In this document: positions 1 to 5,532 of the stretch, piece after piece | Position numbering within the stretch: the first letter of the stretch is position 1 | Layout of the letters: the number at the start of each line of letters is the position of its first letter | Assembly: GCA_964550655.1 (NCBI GenBank) | Contig: CAZKAQ010000191.1 | Span: 1-5,574, forward strand | DNA length: 5,574 nucleotides | DNA from: GCA-1730015 sp964550655 | GTDB taxonomy: Bacteria; Pseudomonadota; Gammaproteobacteria; Granulosicoccales; Granulosicoccaceae | Direction: 5' to 3' | Translations under genes and position numbers: made by a program | The notes under the pieces: model-generated | Told to the model about the DNA's origin: nothing | Seen by the model: only the letters and a program-made list of their open reading frames with translations | Database searches by the model: none

Positions 1-6
1 GTGGAA

Positions 7-588
7 TCAAAGATCAAGTGAGATGCCGTCGATTTCGTGAATAGTCCGGGCTAGCAGCGCTACTCGACTACCCAGCCTGGCTGCTGTGACTTTATCTGCC
101 TGACTGATACCGCTACCAGCCACAACACCGGCATAACCCAGTTGAGCATACAGCCCTGCTTTATCGTTGCAGGCTTTATCATCCGGCAATTCCTGATTCA
201 CCCATAACATGCCGTGTTGCGCCGCCAGAATTGAAAAGTACTGCAGGGTTGCTAATTGATCACCACCTGGATTTGAACCAACCGTAAATCCCGCCGCAAG
301 CTTGCCACTCCACAATTGATTCTCCCACAGGTCACTGCTCGCGTCACAAAACGCTTTAAACTGGGCTGCCGGACCACCCATGTAGGTCGGACTGCCAAAC
401 ACCACAGCACTACATTGATCTATCTCACTGAAGTAATCCTCCGCTATGAACCGGCCATTGACAATTTGATCGCCTGTGACCCGCAATAGCTGACATTCAA
501 CACCCTGCTGCAAGACGCCATCGCTAATCGCACCCGCAACCTGATGGGTATTACCGCTCTCGGAAAAATAAATAACAGCGACTGACAC
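7..588 (-). CDS. Flavodoxin-family / WrbA-like FMN-binding protein
   Basis: A 193-residue cytoplasmic flavodoxin-fold protein, expected to bind FMN and act as an NAD(P)H-dependent quinone or FMN reductase, or as an electron carrier. Visible signatures are the N-terminal strand and phosphate-binding loop YFSESGNTHQVA (residues 7-18), the second FMN loop GSPTYMGGP (65-73), and a third loop region around FTVGSNPGGDQ (101-111) followed by AAQHGMLWV (122-130), which parallels the HGM segment of WrbA. Length is close to WrbA (about 200 residues). It starts at GTG; an AGAGAG sequence lies 9 bases upstream. It is the third gene in line after the glycosyltransferase and the membrane fusion protein, with a 100-base gap, so it may or may not belong to that operon. 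No link to polysaccharide export is evident. The family is clear; the substrate is not, and I would not call it wrbA itself. Confidence 0.9.
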   Translation of the reverse strand: MSVAVIYFSESGNTHQVAGAISDGVLQQGVECQLLRVTGDQIVNGRFIAEDYFSEIDQCSAVVFGSPTYMGGPAAQFKAFCDASSDLWENQLWSGKLAAGFTVGSNPGGDQLATLQYFSILAAQHGMLWVNQELPDDKACNDKAGLYAQLGYAGVVAGSGISQADKVTAARLGSRVALLARTIHEIDGISLDL

Positions 589-597
589 AGTTTGACG

Positions 598-603
598 CTC
601 TCT
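598..603 (-). promoter_or_regulatory. AGAGAG ribosome-binding site for the flavodoxin GTG start
   Basis: AGAGAG on the minus strand lies 9 bases before the GTG at 588. The same hexamer sits 10 bases before the GTG of the membrane fusion gene, which supports both GTG starts. It is only a partial match to the GGAGG consensus. Confidence 0.5.
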
Positions 604-648
604 GGTGGATTGGATGCGCTTGTAGATTTGATGCGTCAGTATAACTGC

Positions 649-685
649 GCCGTGCCATTGCCGCCATCCGAACTTCCCGCACGGC
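649..685. repeat. GC-rich inverted repeat between membrane fusion and flavodoxin genes
   Basis: GCCGTGC (649-655) and GCACGGC (679-685) are perfect 7-bp inverted arms around a 23-base spacer. The element begins just past the TAG stop of the membrane fusion gene. No T-run follows on the minus strand, so it is not a classical intrinsic terminator. It could slow transcription, protect the 3' end of the upstream message, or be chance. Confidence 0.35.
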
Positions 686-688
686 CCG

Positions 689-2083
689 CTAACGTTTGTA
701 GAATAAAAGAATAGAAGGGATAATACTGGATGATGACTTGCTGATAATTAGCCGGGCACGTTGTCCGATAAAGACATCTTCTGCTTCCCCGCTGTTCAAA
801 GTAACGATGACTTTAAATTCATTGGTATCAGGGCTTTCAAGGTTAAATGCGCTCAAGTCAGCCGATTTTATTTGATCACGAATTTTCACCTCAGAGACCA
901 AACCACTCAATCTTTTGTCAGACCCCGTCAGTGCTACTGTCGCCGGATCCCCTACCTGTACGTTATCAAGGTATCGTTGATGGAAGTTTCCCTCCACCAT
1001 AATGGTCTCTGTATCAGCTATTGCGATTATAGAGTCTCCGTGATTAACATAGGAGCCATCAGAGAAACCCAAATCCCACACGGTGCCGGACACGCCTGCG
1101 ACTAACTCGTGATTGGTATTTTTTTCAAGATGCGCCATACGCTCATCAATTTGAGACGACAGTTTCTCTGACTTTAAATTTAGCGAGTCTATTTCTGTCT
1201 CAATACTCATCAATGCCAGTTCTATTTCCATGACCTGTTGCAGTTCCAGCGGTGTATGTTCACTGACGAATGTGCGGTTAAGTGCAGACTCAAGGCTACT
1301 TTTGGACAATTTGATCGCAGTTTTTTTGCTGGAGATTAAAGTTTGAAGATGATTTTTTCTATTGACTAATGCATCAATAGCGGATCTGCTTACAACCGCA
1401 TATGACTCACCACCCTGGTAATCTGCATTTGCCTGCCTGAAGCGGGCCAGTCGATCATTCACTGTTACAAGCTCTTCAGCAGCCAGTGCTATATCGTTTT
1501 CAATCATCTCCAGTTGCACACTGTTTTTCTGTCGTAGATCATCCAGTGAGTCAGTAACTCTGCTCTCAAGCGAATCTTTCTGTTGAGTCAAATGCAGGTG
1601 ACGGTTTTGGAGTGTAAACAGTGCTGCTTCAAGGCTGGATTTTTCTGATTTTAATTGATTCAGAAAAAAATCATCTGCTCGCTCGTTAGTGACTTTTCCA
1701 AGAGCCGTTCCCCTACTGACCTTGTCACCAATTCTAAGTTCATGAAAATACAGATCACCTTCAATCGGTGTTCTTATCCACTCAAGTTTCGCATTGACAA
1801 AACTGTTACCACTGACAGGCAGGATCTGCGGGATTAATATCGCAGTCAAAATAGTCAGCAAAATAAAGCTGCCTACCAGTATTCTGACTGTTCGAAGTAC
1901 CGTATCCAGTGATGGAGCTTTTAGTATACCGGATGAAAGGTTGTCTCGCCGAAGCCACGTTATACGTATAGATTTAAATATCTCAATGCCCGAGAACCGA
2001 ATTCCGGAATCGGATCCATCAACCCGAATAAACTCAGCCATTCGATCAAGCAGTATCAGGCATGCCGACGCACCCGGATTCAC
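689..2083 (-). CDS. HlyD/Alg44-type membrane fusion protein of a polysaccharide synthase pair
   Basis: A 464-residue inner-membrane periplasmic adaptor, expected to couple the adjacent glycosyltransferase to passage of its glycan through the periplasm. The order is: a cytoplasmic N-terminus of about 65 residues; one membrane segment (about 68-90, rich in I/L/V); a first lipoyl half-motif (about 92-132, with RTPIEGDL and GDKVSRGTALGKV); a long helical hairpin rich in Q, E, K, S and L (about 137-325); a second lipoyl half (about 328-358, with VSGTVWDLGFSDGSYVNHGD); and a beta-barrel region (about 360-448, ending GQRARLIIS). This is the HlyD layout, and Alg44 and BgsB are family members paired with GT2 synthases. 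The GTG start is chosen because AGAGAG lies 10 bases upstream and an in-frame TAA lies just before it; ATG at 2041 (residue 15) is an alternative. It begins 34 bases after the glycosyltransferase stop, implying co-transcription. The N-terminus carries DGSDSG (22-27), which fits the second PilZ motif, but no full PilZ domain is visible. Confidence 0.88.
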   Translation of the reverse strand: MNPGASACLILLDRMAEFIRVDGSDSGIRFSGIEIFKSIRITWLRRDNLSSGILKAPSLDTVLRTVRILVGSFILLTILTAILIPQILPVSGNSFVNAKLEWIRTPIEGDLYFHELRIGDKVSRGTALGKVTNERADDFFLNQLKSEKSSLEAALFTLQNRHLHLTQQKDSLESRVTDSLDDLRQKNSVQLEMIENDIALAAEELVTVNDRLARFRQANADYQGGESYAVVSRSAIDALVNRKNHLQTLISSKKTAIKLSKSSLESALNRTFVSEHTPLELQQVMEIELALMSIETEIDSLNLKSEKLSSQIDERMAHLEKNTNHELVAGVSGTVWDLGFSDGSYVNHGDSIIAIADTETIMVEGNFHQRYLDNVQVGDPATVALTGSDKRLSGLVSEVKIRDQIKSADLSAFNLESPDTNEFKVIVTLNSGEAEDVFIGQRARLIISKSSSSIIPSILLFYKR

Positions 2084-2093
2084 AGAACTTTAA

Positions 2094-2099
2094 CTCTCT
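2094..2099 (-). promoter_or_regulatory. AGAGAG ribosome-binding site for the membrane fusion GTG start
   Basis: AGAGAG on the minus strand lies 10 bases before the GTG at 2083, within the short gap after the glycosyltransferase. The alternative ATG at 2041 has no comparable purine-rich site, so this element favours the GTG start. Confidence 0.5.
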
Positions 2100-2117
2100 G
2101 AGCAGAGCAGGAAAGCA

Positions 2118-3794
2118 TCAGTGGAATATTCTCCTGGAAAGAACCACTGATGTTCTGAGCCAGTTTCCTGTCAATGGGATGTTTGATTTTTTATTGCTTT
2201 TTGGCAGTGGTTTATCAACACATACCAGACAACATAAAAACACAGTTATCAAAGAATACGCTGTAAGCAGAGCATTGTAGGCTACATAGTCAGACCAATA
2301 GAACTCACTGTAGTTTTGCGAAAATGTTTTCAAAGTCGCTAACACAGTCATAATGCCAATAATAATAAACGGAGTTGCTATTCTCCAGTGGAATGTCCTG
2401 CCACTGTGTTTAATATCTTTTTTAGTCACAGTAAATTTTACTATTTTCGGTGTAATTAGCCCCTGACATATTGCAGGCAGTGTATGAAACAAACTAATCA
2501 TTCTCTGCACGGGAGTAACAATTGGCATACAACGTCCACTACTCACCCAGTAAAACGCGGTACAGATTAGTATATTTTTCGGAATAAGAATGGTGAATAA
2601 CTCTTCGGTAGTACAGTTAAAAACGTTATAGCCTAAATATCCATATATGGCCGGTGCAAGTAACAACAACAACAGATGTATATGGGTAAACCAATAAAAC
2701 GGTAGCTCCAGATAAAATACCCTGTCTATTAGCTTAAGCCCCTTTGATCTTAGCGGCCCGTTTGAATCAAACAGTAAGTTAATTGCACCAAGACACCATC
2801 GTTTACGTTGTCCAACATACGAGGGTGTATCTTCAGCGGCAAGCCCGGTCGCCAGACACTCGTTTAGATAAACCGTTTTATATCCGCATGACTTTACCCT
2901 GTAACCAAAATAAACATCTTCCACAATCGAGTCCGTCGGAAACCCGCCAAGATCATCAATTATCTGTCTCTTGCATGCCCAGCAACTACCCACGCATAAG
3001 GCATTATCCCAGGCATCACGGGAAGGCAGACCAATATCAAAAAAGAATCTCTGCTCCTCAGTCCAGGCTGTGCCACCCAGCAGGTTCCGCTGAACCGGAT
3101 CAAGATTTCGAAAGTGTTGCGGGGCCTGAACCAAACCTGTTTCAGGCTCCTGTAAAAAACTGGTTATCCGGGTAATAAACTCAGGTTTCAGTTTAAAGTC
3201 TGCATCAAGGCAAACCACATACTCACCCGAACCGTAAGGTATGCACCAATGCAGATTGGCAGCTTTTGTTCGAAGTGGCTCAGAGGCCGGCCGACTTAAA
3301 TATCGCACTTTTTCTGCTTTGCACAGTTTACGTAACCAGTCACGGTTGCCATCGTCACAGATCCAGATAGTCAGACTACGATAGTTGTCTGTTTTTGCAG
3401 CAGCAATGGTTTCGCTGAGTATTGCTCGTGATTCTGAATAGGTAGGTATAAACAGATCTACCGATCGCTCTGGTTGTCTCCGGTTTGATATGATCAGACT
3501 ATCGCATTGTTTTGTTCGATCCGTAAATCGGATCAGGGTCAGGCATTGCCACGTGGTATAAACAATCACCAATATTTCAGTCACAAAAAAGGTGTATTGC
3601 CAAAGCACTGGCGCACTAAACTCAAATATCTCAAGTGTATCCATGTACCGCCAGTGCAGATAAATAATTTGCACAGGAATCATCGGTACCAGAACCATTG
3701 CCCGTGAGGCCAATTTATTTACCGGAATCAACGGCAAAAGCAGCCACAGGCCGGCGAGTAGCATCAGGCTTAAAAAAGAATTTTCAGGCAACAT
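2118..3794 (-). CDS. Processive family-2 glycosyltransferase, cellulose-synthase-like (BcsA/BgsA/Alg8 type), no PilZ domain
   Basis: A 558-residue inner-membrane synthase that should polymerise a beta-linked polysaccharide from a nucleotide sugar on the cytoplasmic side and thread it through its own membrane channel. Hydrophobic N-terminal segments (about 8-24, 32-48, 65-85) precede the GT-A domain: DLFIPTYSES (113-122), DDGN (147-150), KAAN (177-180), DAD (197-199, metal/UDP site), QAPQHFRNLDP (223-233), VGSCWACKR (268-276), VED (291-293, catalytic base, TED in BcsA) and QRKRW (329-333, the Q(Q/R)xRW acceptor motif). Further membrane segments follow (about 362-386, 400-417, 471-488, 505-525), with FTVTKK (454-459) resembling the BcsA gating-loop FxVT motif. 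The protein ends about 33 residues after the last segment, so the BcsA PilZ domain is missing. Pairing with a HlyD-type partner recalls BgsA/BgsB (mixed-linkage beta-glucan) and Alg8/Alg44 (alginate). The product cannot be read from sequence. The ATG start has no Shine-Dalgarno and may be coupled to an upstream short frame. Confidence 0.92.
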   Translation of the reverse strand: MLPENSFLSLMLLAGLWLLLPLIPVNKLASRAMVLVPMIPVQIIYLHWRYMDTLEIFEFSAPVLWQYTFFVTEILVIVYTTWQCLTLIRFTDRTKQCDSLIISNRRQPERSVDLFIPTYSESRAILSETIAAAKTDNYRSLTIWICDDGNRDWLRKLCKAEKVRYLSRPASEPLRTKAANLHWCIPYGSGEYVVCLDADFKLKPEFITRITSFLQEPETGLVQAPQHFRNLDPVQRNLLGGTAWTEEQRFFFDIGLPSRDAWDNALCVGSCWACKRQIIDDLGGFPTDSIVEDVYFGYRVKSCGYKTVYLNECLATGLAAEDTPSYVGQRKRWCLGAINLLFDSNGPLRSKGLKLIDRVFYLELPFYWFTHIHLLLLLLAPAIYGYLGYNVFNCTTEELFTILIPKNILICTAFYWVSSGRCMPIVTPVQRMISLFHTLPAICQGLITPKIVKFTVTKKDIKHSGRTFHWRIATPFIIIGIMTVLATLKTFSQNYSEFYWSDYVAYNALLTAYSLITVFLCCLVCVDKPLPKSNKKSNIPLTGNWLRTSVVLSRRIFH

Positions 3795-3795
3795 A

Positions 3796-3882
3796 TCAGT
3801 GAATAGATAAAACTCTGATGATCAATGAACCAGATACGCATAAAACAGAAGTCACGCTCGAAAACTCTCCACGCAACAGCAT
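3796..3882 (-). CDS. Possible 28-residue leader peptide coupled to the glycosyltransferase
   Basis: This short frame begins ATG CTG TTG CGT and stops at TGA one base before the glycosyltransferase ATG (TGA-T-ATG). AGAGA lies 6 bases upstream of its ATG, at 3889-3893, resembling the purine-rich sites of the two downstream genes, whereas the glycosyltransferase ATG has no such site. The predicted peptide is rich in S, V, L and I, with a hydrophobic second half (VLCVSGSLIIRVL). A ribosome finishing here could restart on the synthase start codon, so the frame may control synthase translation. It is short enough to be chance, and no homologue is recognised. Confidence 0.3.
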   Translation of the reverse strand: MLLRGEFSSVTSVLCVSGSLIIRVLSIH

Positions 3883-4158
3883 AATAAATCTCTATAAGAT
3901 TGCACCGATTATTCCAGCGTTGCTACCTGTTCGAAAAGTTATTAACTGGAATAATGGCATTCCCGAGCGTAATTTTACAGATTCCCATACTCTACATTTA
4001 TAGCACTGATAAAGAAAAACAAGCGGAATTTCAGACTGCAAAAGTACCTAAACATGCGCCGTATAAACACTACGCTTTAACGCCAGCCTGACTGTTCCGC
4101 AAAGGAATATCTGAAAAATAGAAAAGAACTGTTTCGTCGTATAGACTTCGTAGCCGCC

Positions 4159-4198
4159 AATAAAGTCATTTACTGATACGGCTATCAGCCCTTTTATT
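4159..4198. terminator. Imperfect hairpin, possible weak terminator or regulatory structure
   Basis: Perfect 6-bp arms CTGATA (4173-4178) and TATCAG (4183-4188) enclose CGGC. An outer pair AATAAA (4159-4164) / TTTATT (4193-4198) extends the structure across an asymmetric internal loop. On the plus strand the core is followed by CCCTTTTATTCT, which only loosely resembles a T-tract. It lies downstream of the orphan gene on the minus strand, where a terminator would be expected, but the T-run is poor in that direction too. Confidence 0.3.
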
Positions 4199-4388
4199 CT
4201 AACCGTGCAGAAATTTCGCTATAGCAACAGTGTCTGACTAATTTCCGCTCTATGATGCCGTCGAGTTCTCGACTGTAAACTGTTATTCGGCTCCCCCTCC
4301 ACACATAATCAAACTACTCGACGAATAGCTACTATAAAGATAATCCAATACAGAGTTTATATTTATCTGAGATCAGGCATACATGTAG

Positions 4389-4817
4389 TTACTCTGTTAG
4401 AGAGGGTTCGCAGATAAATTCTGCACCAGATATCTTTTTAGGAGTCATCCTTCCCTTACACGCAGACAAATCGATGATTTTATCTCTGAGCGGTATACGT
4501 AAGCGACGGTTTTTCTTTACCTCTTGAGACACTCTGTATGGGATTATAAAACGATTGTATTCTATATAATTTGTGTAACAAGATGGCAAGTCATCTTTAT
4601 CAGGCGTCAGACAAAAATACACAGTAATTGGATAGGTACACGCGTTACGATAGTCCAAAATGTATTCTGACCTTCTCAGATTCGGTCTAAAACAATGTTC
4701 AGCTTTTTTTATTGAATCATGATGTCCAACATTGACTACATTTATCATTTGCACAATAGCGACAAACAGCAAAAAAGCTGCAAGGGCTTTTAGCAAATCA
4801 AATAGTGAAATAGTCAA
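4389..4817 (-). CDS. Orphan membrane-anchored protein with six cysteines, function unknown
   Basis: A 142-residue protein of no family I recognise. An N-terminal hydrophobic stretch (about 7-30, LLKALAAFLLFVAIVQMINVV) looks like an uncleaved signal anchor. The rest, about 110 residues, is basic and likely periplasmic. It has six cysteines (42, 60, 69, 80, 120, 136), an even number that fits three disulfides in an oxidising compartment. The central segment YRNACTYPITVYFC (56-69) has the N-x-C-x-x-P-[IV]-x-V-x-x-C look of small secreted beta-rich domains, but I cannot name one. The start is uncertain: the chosen codon is TTG with no Shine-Dalgarno, and the open frame runs another eight codons upstream with hydrophobic content. 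Methionine 24 would remove the anchor and has no ribosome site either. It lies 157 bases after the zinc finger gene on the same strand; a shared transcript is possible but unproven. Confidence 0.6.
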   Translation of the reverse strand: MTISLFDLLKALAAFLLFVAIVQMINVVNVGHHDSIKKAEHCFRPNLRRSEYILDYRNACTYPITVYFCLTPDKDDLPSCYTNYIEYNRFIIPYRVSQEVKKNRRLRIPLRDKIIDLSACKGRMTPKKISGAEFICEPSLTE

Positions 4818-4974
4818 TAGATTGAGTAGAAAGAATATCAGTCAATATAATACTCAGCATACCAAAAAATAGCACAGACCAATATTGTTTCTCACAAACC
4901 TCTCATTAGTATGTTATGACAACTTGTAGAACGTATTTTCTTGACTTGTAAGTATCTAAACTCTCCCAACTGCT

Positions 4975-5187
4975 TCAATTGTCCCTGTCTCTTGCTTTTT
5001 GAACCAGCGATTCAAGATTTGGCATATTTTTAAGTCTGTCGCTATCTTCAAGCATTACTTCAATACCCACATCAATACATCTTTCACAAATAAAAACACC
5101 GGGACCTGCTATGAGTTTGAGCACCTCATGTTGTGGCTTTCCACAAAAACTACAGTAAATATTTTTACTTTTCTTAAACACTTTCAT
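4975..5187 (-). CDS. Stand-alone ClpX-type C4 zinc finger protein
   Basis: A 70-residue protein matching the N-terminal zinc-binding domain of ClpX. YCSFCGKPQHEVLKLIAGPG (11-30) and VFICERCI (31-38) supply the four zinc-ligand cysteines at 12, 15, 34 and 37 (CxxC-18-CxxC). In ClpX this domain dimerises and recruits substrates and adaptors to the unfoldase. Here nothing follows it: no Walker A, no AAA+ module, and the sequence after the stop is non-coding, so this is not a visibly frameshifted ClpX. A short charged tail (about 47-70) ends the protein. A stand-alone copy could act as an adaptor, a decoy for ClpX dimerisation, or an unrelated binding module; this is inference. The start is ambiguous: AGGA abuts the ATG directly but lies 6 bases before GTG at codon 3 (5181). 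An in-frame TGA two codons upstream rules out a longer N-terminus. Confidence 0.85.
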   Translation of the reverse strand: MKVFKKSKNIYCSFCGKPQHEVLKLIAGPGVFICERCIDVGIEVMLEDSDRLKNMPNLESLVQKARDRDN

Positions 5188-5191
5188 TCCT
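5188..5191 (-). promoter_or_regulatory. AGGA ribosome-binding site that bears on the zinc finger start
   Basis: AGGA on the minus strand directly touches the ATG at 5187, which is too close for normal use. It is 6 bases before the in-frame GTG at 5181, a usual spacing. Either GTG is the true start, giving 68 residues, or initiation at ATG is weak. Confidence 0.45.
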
Positions 5192-5212
5192 CATTTCAAT
5201 ACTGTTCACTTG

Positions 5213-5247
5213 AGTATAAGTATATAAAGCATCGGTGGACGATTATA
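5213..5247 (-). promoter_or_regulatory. Candidate -10 elements for the zinc finger gene
   Basis: On the minus strand TATAAT (5247-5242) is an exact -10 match and TATACT (5218-5213) is a near match. They lie about 55 and 26 bases before the ATG. Neither has a recognisable -35 at 16-18 bases or an extended -10 TG, so a regulator-dependent promoter or a chance AT-rich match are both possible. Confidence 0.25.
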
Positions 5248-5368
5248 ACGAACGGCTACCCTGCCCTTGCATTCAGTTATGTATTCGGATTGACTGATAT
5301 ATAGTGGTTTTAGAACGATCAGACAGACTTCTAATACAGGATTTTTGTGTAATGACCTGCGACGATTA

Positions 5369-5529
5369 GTTACCATCTCCACTGCAAAGTTACCAGCTAT
5401 GCTTAAAGGTTACTAACTTCATTGCCACACTACAATCGTGTAGTCGGTTAATAAAGTTGGTAACAAACATCGCCGGAAGCTCAATACTTTCGTCAATTCA
5501 TGGTTCCCACTTGGAACAAAGTTGTTAAC
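5369..5529. repeat. Five-copy 12-bp motif array, iteron- or operator-like
   Basis: Taking GTTACCAACTTT as reference, plus-strand copies start at 5369 (GTTACCATCTCC, 9/12), 5389 (GTTACCAGCTAT, 10/12) and 5409 (GTTACTAACTTC, 10/12). Minus-strand copies lie at 5464-5453 (12/12, the reference) and 5529-5518 (GTTAACAACTTT, 11/12). The three plus copies are exactly 20 bp apart, and the surrounding 20-bp units also agree in part (13-14 of 20 positions). A degenerate sixth copy may lie at 5503. Regular spacing near two helical turns and mixed orientation suggest binding sites for a dimeric or oligomeric protein: a repressor operator, a replication iteron set, or a recombination site. No gene in the window identifies the binder. 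Confidence 0.55.
5409..5464. repeat. 56-bp imperfect inverted repeat
   Basis: Arms of 26 bases flank the loop ATCG (5435-5438) and pair as follows, from the outside in: GTTAC/GTAAC, a T-G wobble, AACTT/AAGTT, a mismatch, ATT/AAT, a broken segment, then a perfect ACTACA/TGTAGT at the tip. The base of the stem is formed by opposed copies of the 12-bp motif. It could form a cruciform or an RNA hairpin. The ends do not fit the RYYYAAC/GTTRRRY cores of integron attC sites, and no T-run follows for a terminator. Confidence 0.55.
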
Positions 5530-5532
5530 TTT
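5503..5532. repeat. Two back-to-back 15-base hairpins
   Basis: GTTCC-CACTT-GGAAC (5503-5517) is followed directly by AAAGTT-GTT-AACTTT (5518-5532). Both have perfect arms. The second is followed by TT, making a short T-run on the plus strand, but its AT-rich stem is weak for a terminator. The second hairpin overlaps the last copy of the 12-bp motif, so it may be part of the same protein-binding array. Confidence 0.4.

Larger units (their letters stand above)
3795..4388. other. Intergenic region with no convincing full-length gene
   Basis: About 590 AT-rich bases separate the orphan gene from the glycosyltransferase. It must hold the promoter of the polysaccharide pair if those genes are not read from further upstream, but no good paired -35/-10 was found. 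It contains the short leader frame (3796-3882), a hairpin at 4159-4198, an 8-bp palindrome GCTATAGC (4218-4225), and GTCGAG/CTCGAC inverted arms two bases apart (4260-4273). Two overlapping plus-strand frames of about 60 codons (from 3818 and 3900) have no ribosome site and no recognisable motifs, and I treat them as chance. Confidence 0.6.

Noticed and set aside
637..658. Promoter for the flavodoxin gene: TATACT (643-638) as -10, or TGGCAC (658-653) as a sigma-54 -24 element on the minus strand.
   Set aside because: The -10 has no acceptable -35 at 16-18 bases, and the TGGCAC lacks the GC of a -12 element at the required spacing.
761..1105. Plus-strand frames inside the membrane fusion and glycosyltransferase genes (for example 761-1105, 1655-1837, 1794-2093, 2783-3175).
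   Set aside because: They lie antisense to strongly supported genes and show no protein motifs of their own.
2062..2280. Plus-strand 72-codon frame across the synthase/adaptor junction.
   Set aside because: Antisense to both genes, no ribosome site and no recognisable domain.
3818..4091. Two overlapping plus-strand frames (from 3818 and 3900) that could be read as one frameshifted small gene.
   Set aside because: Neither has a ribosome-binding site, the composition is not distinctive, no motif is recognisable, and splicing the two frames together produces no known domain.
4975..5187. Truncated or frameshifted clpX.
   Set aside because: The sequence after the stop shows no Walker A or other AAA+ motif in any frame I read, so the gene appears to be a genuine stand-alone domain, not a recently broken clpX.
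5409..5464. Integron attC site.
   Set aside because: The hairpin looks superficially attC-like, but the terminal sequences do not fit RYYYAAC and GTTRRRY, and no integrase or cassette array is present.
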